The notes beneath the pieces were generated by a model. It worked only from the letters and a program-made list of their open reading frames with translations, did not search any database and was not told where the DNA came from. A DNA stretch of 64,000 nt from Acidihalobacter_A sp037381185 (GTDB taxonomy: Bacteria > Pseudomonadota > Gammaproteobacteria > DSM-5130 > Acidihalobacteraceae), in assembly GCF_037381185.1 (NCBI RefSeq), contig NZ_JARRQY010000031.1:24773-88772 (forward strand). The letters run 5' to 3'. The position numbers were made by a program, and so were the translations under genes. This document shows positions 9,220 to 17,412 of this stretch, piece after piece (the first letter of the stretch is position 1; the number at the start of each line of letters is the position of its first letter).

Positions 9220-10787
9220 TCACCGCACCTTCACCGCCATCATTTCCTCGCCATCATCGTCGACCAGGTGCACCGCGCAGGCGATGCAGGGGTCGAAGCT
9301 GTGGATCGTGCGCAGGATCTCCAGTGGCTGCTGAGTATCGGACATCTGAGTGCCCTTGAGCGCCGCTTCGTAGGGGCCGTCCAGGCCGCCGACGTCGCGC
9401 GGGCCGGCGTTCCAGGTGCTTGGAACCACCGCCTGGTAGTTGTCGATGAGGCCATCCTTGATCACGATCCAGTGACCCAGCGCGCCGCGCGGCGCTTCCA
9501 TGAAGCCGACGCCCTTGGCCGTGGACGGCCAGGATGTCGGGTCCCATTTGGCTTCGTTGAAGGTGCGCAGGTCGCCGGCCTTGATGTTGGCGATGAGCTG
9601 GTCGTACCAGCCACGCATCTGGTCGACGATGAGCTTGGATTCCAGCGTGCGCGCGGCGGTACGCCCCAAGGTGGAGTACAGGCCCTGCACCGGCAGGTCG
9701 AGCGTGCGCAAGGCGCCGTCGACCAGGCCACGGGTGGCTTCGTTGCCGCTGGCGTAGAGCATCAGCACGCGTGCCAGTGGGCCGACCTCGACCGGTTTGC
9801 CCTTCCAGCGCGGCGACTTCAGCCAGGAGTAGCTCGCATCGACGTCCAGGTGTTCGTAGGGCGGGGGGGGCTCGGATCGTTGATGCTCTTGGACGGGAAC
9901 TCGCCGTAGGTCATGAAGTTGCCGATGCCTTCGCCGCGCGTGGCCCAGTCCTTGTAGAAACCGGCGATGGCCAGCGTGTCGGGTAGATAGACCTGGTCGA
10001 CGAACTGCTGCATGCGTTCGATGACGTTGGCGACCTCGGCCAGGCCGACCATGTTGACGGCGGTCGCACCAGCGGTGGCGCCAGTGGCCTGAGCGTCCAC
10101 GCTGATGGCGCAGGGCACGCCGCCGACGACGAAGTTGGGGTGCGGGTTCTTGCCGCCGAAGATGGTGTGCAGTTTGACCACTTCGCGTTGCCAGGCGAGT
10201 GCGTCGAGGTAGTGGGCGACGGCCATGAGGTTGGCTTCGGGCGGAAGTTTGTAGGCCGGGTGGCCCCAGTATCCGTTGGCGAAGATGCCCAACTGGCCCG
10301 ATTCGACCAGTCCTTTGACCTTTTTCTGCACGTCGGCGAAGTGCCCGGGCGAGGACATCGCGTAGCTGCTCAGCGACTGCGCGAGTTCGGCAGTCTTGCG
10401 TGGATCGGCCTTGAGCGCGGAGACCACGTCCACCCAGTCCAGCGCGTGCAGATGGTAGAAATGCATGACGTGATCGTGCACGAACTGAGCGGCGATCATG
10501 AGATTGCGGATCAGCTCGGCGTTGTGCGGGATCGGGTAGGCGAGGGCATTCTCCACCGAACGCACAGAGGCGATACCGTGCACCAGCGTGCATACGCCGC
10601 AGATGCGCTGGGCGAAGGCCCAGGCTTCGCGCGGGTCGCGCCCGCGCAGGATGATTTCGATCCCGCGCACCATGGTGCCGCTGCTGGAGGCGCGGGTGAT
10701 CAGGCCGCTGTCGTCGGTTTCGGCCTCGATGCGCAGGTGTCCCTCGATGCGGGTGATGGGGTCTACCACGACGGTTTGTTGCGCCAC
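9220..10787 (-). CDS. hynL: [NiFe]-hydrogenase large subunit HynL (group 1e, Isp type), frameshifted as written
   Basis: Catalytic subunit that binds the NiFe(CN)2CO centre. The first frame starts at GTG 10787 and carries the N-terminal nickel motif RICGVC. The second frame carries the C-terminal motif DPCIACAVH followed by a 15-residue extension ending AVKVR, which is removed during maturation. The two frames join at a run of eight C on the coding strand (9863-9870). Nine or six C would restore one protein of about 520 residues (SPPPPYEHLD through the join). Both halves are well conserved, so this is a recent mutation, a slippage variant or a base-calling error. The gene closes the hynS-isp1-isp2-hynL order. 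Confidence 0.9.
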
Positions 10788-10788
10788 G

Positions 10789-12150
10789 TCAGCTCTCCTC
10801 GTCGATTAAGTTGTCCGCCACGGCTTCCAGCAGGCTGTGCGCGGTCTTGTCCCAGTGGAAGTGCGCCTGTCCGTCGTCGAAGGTTTGACGGCAGTTGGAG
10901 CAGCTCGTGACCAGCATGTCCGCGCCGGTCTTTTCGACCTGCTGCATCTTGATCTGAAACGCCTTGTAGCGCAGCGCGTCGGCTCGATGGATGGTGATGA
11001 CGCCGCCTCCTCCGCCGCAACACCAGTTCATGCCGCGGTTTTCCTCCATCTCGTGAATCTCCGCGCCCAGGGCTTCGAGCACGATGCGCGGCGCTTCGAT
11101 CGCCCCTCCACGCCGCACTATCTGGCAGGGATCGTGGAAGGTGACGCTGGTGCCGAGTCCCTTCTTCACGCGGATGCTGCCGTCGGCGACGTGTTCGCCG
11201 AGGAACTCCGAGATGTGACGCACCTTGAAGGGTAGCGGCTTGCCGTAGAGGTTGGCGCCGGCCCAGCGCATGGCGCTGTAGGCGTGGCCGCATTCGGGCA
11301 GCAGCAGGATCTTGGCCTTGCACGCGATGGCCGCTTCAATGAGCTTCATGCTCATGTCCTTCTGCCAGTCCGCGTTGCCCGACAGCAGGCCGAAGTTGGT
11401 GGCTTCGTAGCCATCAGTGCGGAAGGTCCAGCTCAGGCCCATGTGATTGAGTACCTTGGCCACGGCCGCCATCGATTCGGGGTATTTCTGGATCTCGATG
11501 GAGGACATTGTCACCAGCACCTCGGCTTCGTCGAGGTTCATGTGCATGTCGACGTCGTGTTCGTCGCCCATCCACTCGACGCGGTCCTCGAACACCTGCG
11601 CGGTAGCGCCCAGCGGGCTGCCCTCGCGCTCGGCGCGTTCGGCTACGGCCCACAGCTCGTGCGGCACCAGCCCGGCCTTGTGCATGCCGTGGCGGGCGAG
11701 GCCGACCAGCGATGCGATGTCGATGCCCATGGGACAGATCATGGTGCAACGCCCGCACATGGTGCAGGAGTCGTACAGCAGCTCCTGCCATTCCTCGAGT
11801 TCTTCGACGGTGACCTTGCGCTTGAGGTTGAGCGCACGCATGAACGGCGCGAAGGGGCCGACCTCGCGCTTGTAGGCCTGCTTGAAGGGCTCGATCTTCC
11901 AGATCGGCGTGTATTTGGGATCGCCGGTCTGCACGTAGAAGTGGCAGGCTTCGGCGCACATGCCGCAGTGAATGCAGGATTCCATGTAGGTCGCGGCGAC
12001 GGCGCCGAAGTCGCGCACGAAGCTGCGCATGGCGATGTCGATGCGCTCCGGATCGGGGATGTCGCCCTGCACGTCGTAGCGCTGTCCGGGCTTCTCGACG
12101 CTGAGCCGCGGGCTCTCGGTGTCCAGGGGGGGAAGCGTGGCCTCGCTCAT
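10789..12150 (-). CDS. isp2: Isp2: HdrD-like iron-sulfur protein of the group 1e hydrogenase
   Basis: Cytoplasmic electron-transfer partner of 453 residues, resembling the heterodisulfide-reductase subunit HdrD. Two [4Fe-4S] motifs appear in the first third (CIHCGMCAEACHF and CTMCGRCTMICPMGI). The second half has CCG-type cysteine clusters (NWCCGGGGG and CSNCRQTF). In purple sulfur bacteria such Isp1/Isp2 pairs sit between the small and large subunit genes and are thought to carry electrons between the periplasmic HynSL and the cytoplasm. The start overlaps the isp1 stop by four bases, and hynL begins 1 base past its stop. Confidence 0.92.
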   Translation of the reverse strand: MSEATLPPLDTESPRLSVEKPGQRYDVQGDIPDPERIDIAMRSFVRDFGAVAATYMESCIHCGMCAEACHFYVQTGDPKYTPIWKIEPFKQAYKREVGPFAPFMRALNLKRKVTVEELEEWQELLYDSCTMCGRCTMICPMGIDIASLVGLARHGMHKAGLVPHELWAVAERAEREGSPLGATAQVFEDRVEWMGDEHDVDMHMNLDEAEVLVTMSSIEIQKYPESMAAVAKVLNHMGLSWTFRTDGYEATNFGLLSGNADWQKDMSMKLIEAAIACKAKILLLPECGHAYSAMRWAGANLYGKPLPFKVRHISEFLGEHVADGSIRVKKGLGTSVTFHDPCQIVRRGGAIEAPRIVLEALGAEIHEMEENRGMNWCCGGGGGVITIHRADALRYKAFQIKMQQVEKTGADMLVTSCSNCRQTFDDGQAHFHWDKTAHSLLEAVADNLIDEES

Positions 12151-12800
12151 GTGCTGGCTCCTTTGCGTGCGAACAGGGCGCCGGTGGTGCCGCGGGAGAC
12201 GAAGATCATGACGGTGTGGAACAGCTTGCCGAACGGCATCCAGATCAGCAGCAGGCAGATGCTGAGGATGTGGATCGCGAGCAGGGTCTCATAGCGCGCG
12301 CCCAGATGAGCCACGGCCAGCAGGCCGGTGACGACCGGAGCGGTGGTCACGAGCCAGCTGAAGTAGTCGTCGAAATTCGACAGCATGCGCAGCACCGGGT
12401 TGCTCACGCGGCGGATGAGAACCGCGATCAGGGCGGCGACGGTGATCGCCCCGCTCAGGTAGATCAGGCTGTTCGGCAGGCCGGGCCAGTCGAGTCCGGT
12501 CAAGCTGCGGATGAACAGGATGTGCGGCACGAAGCCGAAGATGACGATGACCAGGCCGATGTGAAACACGTAGCCGATGATCTGGCCGAAGGCGGTGGTG
12601 GCCCAGAACTCGCGCTTGGGCACGGACCGGGTGGCGATGAGTTTCAGCGCGCCGCGCCAGGTTCCGGTGTGGCGTGGCTCGCTGTGGTCGGGTTTGCGGC
12701 GCAGCAACAGGATGCCCGTCAGGCGCCAGAGCATGCCGACGGCGAAGATGATCAGCGACCATTGCAGCGCGGGGCCGCGGGCGAAGGTGAGTAGATCCAT
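12147..12800 (-). CDS. isp1: Isp1: membrane cytochrome b-type subunit of the group 1e hydrogenase
   Basis: Membrane protein of 217 residues with about five hydrophobic helices, resembling NarI/DsrM-type b-type cytochromes. Histidines in helices (for example YVFHIGLV, VAHLGARY and LAIHILS) are candidate haem ligands. It should anchor HynSL at the membrane and pass electrons to Isp2. The ATG at 12800 overlaps the hynS stop (TGATG), so the two are coupled. Confidence 0.9.
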   Translation of the reverse strand: MDLLTFARGPALQWSLIIFAVGMLWRLTGILLLRRKPDHSEPRHTGTWRGALKLIATRSVPKREFWATTAFGQIIGYVFHIGLVIVIFGFVPHILFIRSLTGLDWPGLPNSLIYLSGAITVAALIAVLIRRVSNPVLRMLSNFDDYFSWLVTTAPVVTGLLAVAHLGARYETLLAIHILSICLLLIWMPFGKLFHTVMIFVSRGTTGALFARKGAST

Positions 12801-13873
12801 CACTTGGTCTCCTTCTTCTGGTGAGCGTCCTGGCGATGGCGGGCGGCCATGGCCGCGGCGCCGCCGATGGCGATGCCGGCCACGGCTGCGGTGCCCAGTT
12901 CGGCGGCCATGTTTCCATGCCAGAGTCCGGCGGACAGCGGCTTGTAGAGGTCGCCACGGTCCCAGAAGCCCGGTTCGGAGCAGCCGAAGCAGCCGTGGCC
13001 GGACTGGATGGGGAAGCTGGTGCCGCCGTTCCATTTCACCGTGGCGCAGGCGTTGTAGGTGGTCGGTCCCTTGCAGCCGAGTTCGTACAGACACCAGCCG
13101 TTGCGCGCGCCCTCGTCGTCGAAGGTCTTGGCGAACTTGCCCTGGTCGTAGAACGGCCGGCGATAGCAGCGGTCGTGGATGGTGTTGCCGTAGAAGGCGA
13201 TCGGCCGCTTGAGCTGATCGAGTTCGGGCAGCTTGCCGAAGGTGAGAAAATGCGCCAGCGTGCCGGTGATGACGGCGGGGATCGGTGGGCAGCCGGGCAC
13301 GTTGATCACCGGCTTGTCGGTGACGATGTCGCTGACCATGGTGGCCCCGGTTGGGTTGGGGTTCGCGATCGGCAGGCCGCCGAAGGCGGCGCAGGTGCCG
13401 ACGGCGACCACCGCGGCGGCGCCCTTGGCGGTTTCCCGAATCGAATCCAGGGCGGATTTGCCGGCCGCGGTGCAGTAGCCGTTGTTGGCGTTGGGAATGG
13501 CGCCGTCGACGATCATCAGGTACTTGCCCCAGTTCGCCTTCATCGCCGCTTCGCGCGCCTGCTCGGCCTGGAAGCCGGCGGCGGCCTGCAGGGTGTCGTC
13601 ATAGTCCAGCGACATGACGTTGAACATCAGGTTCTCGAGCGTCGGCGAGAACGAGCGGGTCAGCGATTCGAGGCAGCCGGTGCATTCCTGGTAGGACATG
13701 TAGATCACCGACGGCCGCCGCTTGCCGGGCAGCTCGCTGGCCATGGCCAGCGCCGCGCTGGGCGGCAGCGCCAGCGCGGAAGCCATGGCGGTGCAGAACT
13801 TGAGGAAAGCGCGTCGGCTGATGCCTTGGCTCTGCAGGTGTTGTCCGATCGTGTATTCGTCGTGTTCGGCCAT
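12800..13873 (-). CDS. hynS: [NiFe]-hydrogenase small subunit HynS (group 1e)
   Basis: Iron-sulfur subunit of 357 residues that carries electrons from the NiFe site. A twin-arginine signal is clear (SRRAFLKF at residues 19-26), so the HynSL pair is exported folded. The proximal-cluster region reads ECTGCLES and GTCAAFGG, which is the standard four-cysteine arrangement without the extra pair seen in oxygen-tolerant enzymes. A hydrophobic C-terminal helix and a charged tail follow. ATG 13873 is preferred; GTG 13876 precedes it directly. Confidence 0.95.
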   Translation of the reverse strand: MAEHDEYTIGQHLQSQGISRRAFLKFCTAMASALALPPSAALAMASELPGKRRPSVIYMSYQECTGCLESLTRSFSPTLENLMFNVMSLDYDDTLQAAAGFQAEQAREAAMKANWGKYLMIVDGAIPNANNGYCTAAGKSALDSIRETAKGAAAVVAVGTCAAFGGLPIANPNPTGATMVSDIVTDKPVINVPGCPPIPAVITGTLAHFLTFGKLPELDQLKRPIAFYGNTIHDRCYRRPFYDQGKFAKTFDDEGARNGWCLYELGCKGPTTYNACATVKWNGGTSFPIQSGHGCFGCSEPGFWDRGDLYKPLSAGLWHGNMAAELGTAAVAGIAIGGAAAMAARHRQDAHQKKETK

Positions 13874-13894
13874 CACGGATCCTCTGCTTCGGTG

Positions 13895-14320
13895 TCAGAC
13901 GGTGGTGGTGTCGGAATCGATGAGTCTGTGCAGGCGTTCGAGGCCGTTGCCGACGTCCGCCGGATGACTGGTGAGCATCGCCGGCTGCAGGCATATCTCG
14001 ATGAGTTCGGCCACGGTGTCACCGCTTTCGTCGCGGTGCTGGCTCCACCACACACCGGGAAACGCGGTTTCGTGGATTTCGGCCTCGCCCAGAGTCTCGA
14101 CGCGGGCGCTGATTTCGCCCCGTCCCAGCGCATTGCGCAGCGCCTCGCGCTCGCCGGGCATCAGCGGCAGCCCGCGCAGGTCGATAGAACTGCCTTCTCC
14201 GTCCTCGAGCAGGGCCACGAGATGGGTGGCGATTTCGTTCAGCAGAGCCTGGACGTTGGGCGTGGGCGAGTTGTCGAGTCGCGGGTCGTAGACGCTGACG
14301 GCAATGTCCTCAAGCGGCAT
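13895..14320 (-). CDS. Single-domain HupH/HyaF-like hydrogenase assembly protein
   Basis: Protein of 141 residues related to HupH. Its core (IDLRGLPLMPGEREALRNAL and ETAFPGVWW) aligns with each half of the 281-residue HupH at 26680-27525, so it looks like one copy of a domain that HupH has twice. HupH/HyaF proteins act in small-subunit assembly before Tat export. It lies between the protease gene and hynS, overlapping the former by 11 bases, so it is probably the dedicated assembly factor for HynS. The name is by family, not by demonstrated function. Confidence 0.8.
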   Translation of the reverse strand: MPLEDIAVSVYDPRLDNSPTPNVQALLNEIATHLVALLEDGEGSSIDLRGLPLMPGEREALRNALGRGEISARVETLGEAEIHETAFPGVWWSQHRDESGDTVAELIEICLQPAMLTSHPADVGNGLERLHRLIDSDTTTV

Positions 14321-14792
14321 CGGGCTGTTCCCAGCGGCGAATCAGCTCAAGAGCCAGCGTGCAGGCGGCTCCGATGCCGCGCATACCGGCCGGCGTAGGC
14401 GCGTCGGCCCACTCGACGAACTCGGGTTGAATGCCGATCAGAACACGCTGCTCAGGCAGGCGGCCGGCGAGGCAGGCGATGGCCAGCAGGTCCGCCAGGC
14501 TGACCTCGTGCACGCTGCGTTTACCACCGGTCCCGACGTAGCGGTCCATCTCCTCGCCCTCGAAGACCTGCACGCTGCCGGGAGCGTCGCGCAGTTCGGC
14601 TGCGTCGATGACGATGAGTCTGTTGCTGTCCTCGATCGGGCCGGCGAGGGTGAAACTGAGCGTTCCGCCGTCGAGGCAGCGCACGTTCCCGGCTCCGGCC
14701 AACGCCTGCTCGACGCGCTGCACGGCGTATATGCCGACGCCTTCGTCGCCGAGCAAGGTGTTGCCAAGACCGAGCACGAGGGTATGGCTCAT
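14310..14792 (-). CDS. hynD: Hydrogenase maturation protease for HynL
   Basis: HyaD/HycI-family endopeptidase of 160 residues that removes the large-subunit C-terminal peptide once nickel is inserted. Family motifs are GLGNTLLGDEGVG (with the acidic metal ligand), VIDAAELRDAPG and the conserved histidine in SVHEVSL. I chose ATG 14792, just before the conserved start of the fold; an in-frame start at 14837 lacks support. It leads the Isp-hydrogenase operon, so HynL is the likely substrate. Confidence 0.85.
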   Translation of the reverse strand: MSHTLVLGLGNTLLGDEGVGIYAVQRVEQALAGAGNVRCLDGGTLSFTLAGPIEDSNRLIVIDAAELRDAPGSVQVFEGEEMDRYVGTGGKRSVHEVSLADLLAIACLAGRLPEQRVLIGIQPEFVEWADAPTPAGMRGIGAACTLALELIRRWEQPDAA

Positions 14793-14955
14793 AGCGGACA
14801 GGCCCCCTGGCTTTGTATGAATTCTTGAGGCCGGCACCGACGTTTGGTGGCGGGGTGCCGGATTGCGCCTTATGCCGATTCACACAGATTCATAGCACCA
14901 ATGAGCGCAAGAATACAGCGGGGGGCCGCGGCGGCGAGGCGAAGTTTCGGTCCGC

Positions 14956-14969
14956 TTGACCTGGATCAG
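14956..14969 (-). promoter_or_regulatory. FNR/Anr-like box upstream of the hyn operon
   Basis: TTGACCTGGATCAG matches the FNR/Anr pattern TTGAY-N4-RTCAA except for the last base. It lies about 165 bases upstream of the first gene of the Isp-hydrogenase operon, in a 241-base gap (14793-15033) with no other gene. Anaerobic FNR-type control of Hyn is established in Thiocapsa. The placement supports the call, but it remains a motif match. Confidence 0.45.
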
Positions 14970-15033
14970 TGTCGCGCGCGACCCGTCGGCGGCGACAAGG
15001 GGCAACCGTTCCCCGCACTGCAGCGCAGCGGGT

Positions 15034-16293
15034 TCATGCGGTTTGCGTGGCCGCTTCCGTGGGGTCGGGTTCCAGCCGCTGGCGCCGGCGCAGCTCGGGG
15101 AACAACAGCATCCATAGCCCGACGACGGCCAGCGTGCCGAGCCCGCCGATCACGATCGCCGGCACTGCGCCGACCCAGGCAGCCAGCAGGCCCGACTCGA
15201 ATTCGCCGAGCTGGTTGGAGGTGTTGATGAAGACGGCGTTGACCGCGCTGACCCGCCCGCGCATGGGGTCGGGCGTTTCCAGCTGCAGCAGTGCGCCGCG
15301 GATCACCACGCTGACCATGTCGAAGGCGCCCAGCGCGGCCAGGGCCGCCAGCGACAGCCACAGAGCGCTGGACAGCGCGAACAGCAGCGTGCCCACGCCG
15401 AAGCCGGCGACCGAGGCGAACATGATCGCGCCCACGCGCCGCTGCAGGCCATGGCGCGACAGCCAGAGCGATATCGCCAGCGCGCCGACCGCCGGCGCCG
15501 CCCGCAGCAGCCCCAGTCCCCACGGTCCGGTATGCAGAATGTCGCGGGCGAAGATCGGCAGCAGCGCGGTCGCTCCGCCCAGCAGTACCGCGAACAGGTC
15601 CAGGGAGATGACGCCCAGCACGACCGGGCGTGCACGGATGAAGGCGATGCCGGCGAACAGCGTCTGCAGCGTCGCCGGTTCTCGTCGCGGCGGGGTGTGA
15701 TCGTAGCGCACCGCGGCCAGCAGCACGACTGCGACCAGATACAGCAGGGCCGCTGCCGCATAGACGGCATCGGGTCCGGCGACGTAGAGAAAACCGCCGA
15801 GCGCCGGCCCGGTGATCATGGCCAGCTGAAACGCGCTGGCGTTCACCGCCGTAGCCCTGGGCAGCACCGACTCGGGGACCAGCCCCGGCAGCATCGCCTT
15901 GCGGGCCGGAAAAGCCAGCGCCCGGCCGACGCCGATCAGGAACACCAGCGCCAGAATCACGCGCTCGTCCAGCCATCCGGCGACACCGCCCAGCGCAAGC
16001 AGGACGATCGCCAGCAGTTCCAGGGCCTGACACAGCGCGACCACGCGCCGCCGGTCGAACTGGTCGGCGATATGGCCGGCCGGAAGCGCCAGCAGCAGCG
16101 CCGGAACGAACTGCACCAGACCGACCAGGCCGAGATCGAAAGCGCGGCCGGTCAGGGCGTAAACCTGCCAGCCCACCGCCACGGACAGCATCTGGAAACC
16201 CAGGCCTGCGGCCAGCCGGGCACCCCAGAAACGCACGAAAGCGGGATAGGCCCACGGCGAAGCGGGGGCGGACGTTGCAATGTCGTCGGTCAT
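15034..16293 (-). CDS. MFS transporter (MFS_3/EntS-like) inside the hydrogenase island
   Basis: Membrane protein of 419 residues with about 12 hydrophobic segments. The loop between helices 2 and 3 has the MFS signature (GHIADQFDRRRVVAL). The family includes siderophore and drug exporters, and the substrate here cannot be read from sequence. I start it at ATG 16293 (MTDDIATS), 28 bases past the hypE stop; in-frame codons run further up into hypE. It may be co-transcribed with hypE. A role in metal or hydrogenase physiology is only suggested by location. Confidence 0.85.
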   Translation of the reverse strand: MTDDIATSAPASPWAYPAFVRFWGARLAAGLGFQMLSVAVGWQVYALTGRAFDLGLVGLVQFVPALLLALPAGHIADQFDRRRVVALCQALELLAIVLLALGGVAGWLDERVILALVFLIGVGRALAFPARKAMLPGLVPESVLPRATAVNASAFQLAMITGPALGGFLYVAGPDAVYAAAALLYLVAVVLLAAVRYDHTPPRREPATLQTLFAGIAFIRARPVVLGVISLDLFAVLLGGATALLPIFARDILHTGPWGLGLLRAAPAVGALAISLWLSRHGLQRRVGAIMFASVAGFGVGTLLFALSSALWLSLAALAALGAFDMVSVVIRGALLQLETPDPMRGRVSAVNAVFINTSNQLGEFESGLLAAWVGAVPAIVIGGLGTLAVVGLWMLLFPELRRRQRLEPDPTEAATQTA

Positions 16294-16321
16294 TCGGGAG
16301 GGGCGGGAGTGAGGCCGCGCC

Positions 16322-17329
16322 TCAACAAATGCGCGGCAAGGGGTCGTCCTCAAGCTCTTCCAGTATACGTTCTCCGCCCAGGTTCGTGTGCAACACGACG
16401 CGAGGGTTCGTCCCATCGGCCACTGTTCCGATGATGGCCGCATCTTCGCCGGACGGCAGGGAGCGCCATGCCGCCAGCGCCTGCTCGGCGGCTTCGGGAG
16501 ATAGCGCCGCAACCACGCGGCCCTCGCAGGCGAGGTAGAGCGGATCGTAGCCCAGGATTTCGCAGACCGAGCGTACCGTGTCGCGCACAGGCAGGCTCTC
16601 TTCCTCGAGCCGCACTCCGTAGCCGGTTGCCCGGACGATCTCGTTCGCCACGGTCGCGAGGCCGCCGCGGGTCGGATCGCGCATGAAGCGCAGCCCGTCG
16701 AGACCGAGCAGGGCTTCGGTCAGCGGCAGCACGGTGGCGGCATCCGAGCGCAGTTCGCCGCGCAGGCCGAACTGTTCGCGCGCCAGCATGACCGCCACGC
16801 CGTGGTCGCCTACCGGGCCGCTGACCAGCAGCCGATCGCCCGGGCGGATCTCTCCCATGCCCAGGCGCATGCCTGGCTTGCGTACGCCGACGCCGGTGGT
16901 CGCCAGATAGAGGCCGCCGCCCTCGCCACGGCGCAGTACCTTGGTGTCGCCTGCGGCCACCGCCACGCCGGCTTCCTGTGCCGCGCGAGCGAGGCTGGCG
17001 ACGATGCGATCCAGCGCGGCGATCTCGAAGCCCTCCTCGACGAAGACGTTAAGCGTCAGGTATTGGGGACGGGCGCCGGAGACGGCCAGATCGTTGACAG
17101 TACCGTGCACGGCCAAGGCGCCAATGTCGCCGCCGGGAAACTCCAGCGGCTGTACGGTGAAGCCGTCCGTGGTCACCATGACGTCGCCGGCCGGCAGCGG
17201 CACGTGCACGGCGTCCGCGCCAACGTCGAGGCGCGGATTGGCCAAGTGGCGCGCGAATAACTCCTCGATCAGTTCGCGCATGTAGCGTCCGCCGTTGCCA
17301 TGGGCGAGCGAGACGTGGGTGTCCTGCAT
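16322..17329 (-). CDS. hypE: Hydrogenase maturation protein HypE
   Basis: Dehydrates the thiocarbamate that HypF places on its C-terminal cysteine, giving the cyanide ligand of the active-site iron. The 335-residue protein has the PurM-like ATP-binding fold (AHGNGGRYMRELI, VHGTVNDLAVSGARP, RDPTRGGLATVANE). It ends with the required PRIC tail, so the acceptor cysteine is present. It is separated from hypF by an AT-rich gap and may have its own promoter. Confidence 0.97.
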   Translation of the reverse strand: MQDTHVSLAHGNGGRYMRELIEELFARHLANPRLDVGADAVHVPLPAGDVMVTTDGFTVQPLEFPGGDIGALAVHGTVNDLAVSGARPQYLTLNVFVEEGFEIAALDRIVASLARAAQEAGVAVAAGDTKVLRRGEGGGLYLATTGVGVRKPGMRLGMGEIRPGDRLLVSGPVGDHGVAVMLAREQFGLRGELRSDAATVLPLTEALLGLDGLRFMRDPTRGGLATVANEIVRATGYGVRLEEESLPVRDTVRSVCEILGYDPLYLACEGRVVAALSPEAAEQALAAWRSLPSGEDAAIIGTVADGTNPRVVLHTNLGGERILEELEDDPLPRIC

Positions 17330-17412
17330 GTTAATGTCCTTTGATCAGTTATTGAGATATTTATGTAACTAATTGTTTTGTTTTCTTTTGTGTTTCGACT
17401 TTCAGATCGTTT
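17330..17412 (-). promoter_or_regulatory. AT-rich gap upstream of hypE, possible promoter
   Basis: This 83-base gap is strikingly AT-rich next to GC-rich neighbours, and it is one of the few real breaks in the hup-hyp series. Runs of A on the minus strand could bend DNA or form an UP-like element. I cannot assign -35 and -10 boxes with confidence. The location supports a separate start for hypE and the genes after it. Confidence 0.3.

Noticed and set aside
9220..10593. A second independent large-subunit gene in the frame opening at 10593
   Set aside because: Only its last third looks like a hydrogenase; upstream of the C-run it is a shadow of the hynL N-terminal frame.
10140..12294. Long plus-strand open frames opposite the hyn genes
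   Set aside because: They are antisense shadows in GC-rich DNA, with no recognisable domains, and the minus-strand genes are certain.
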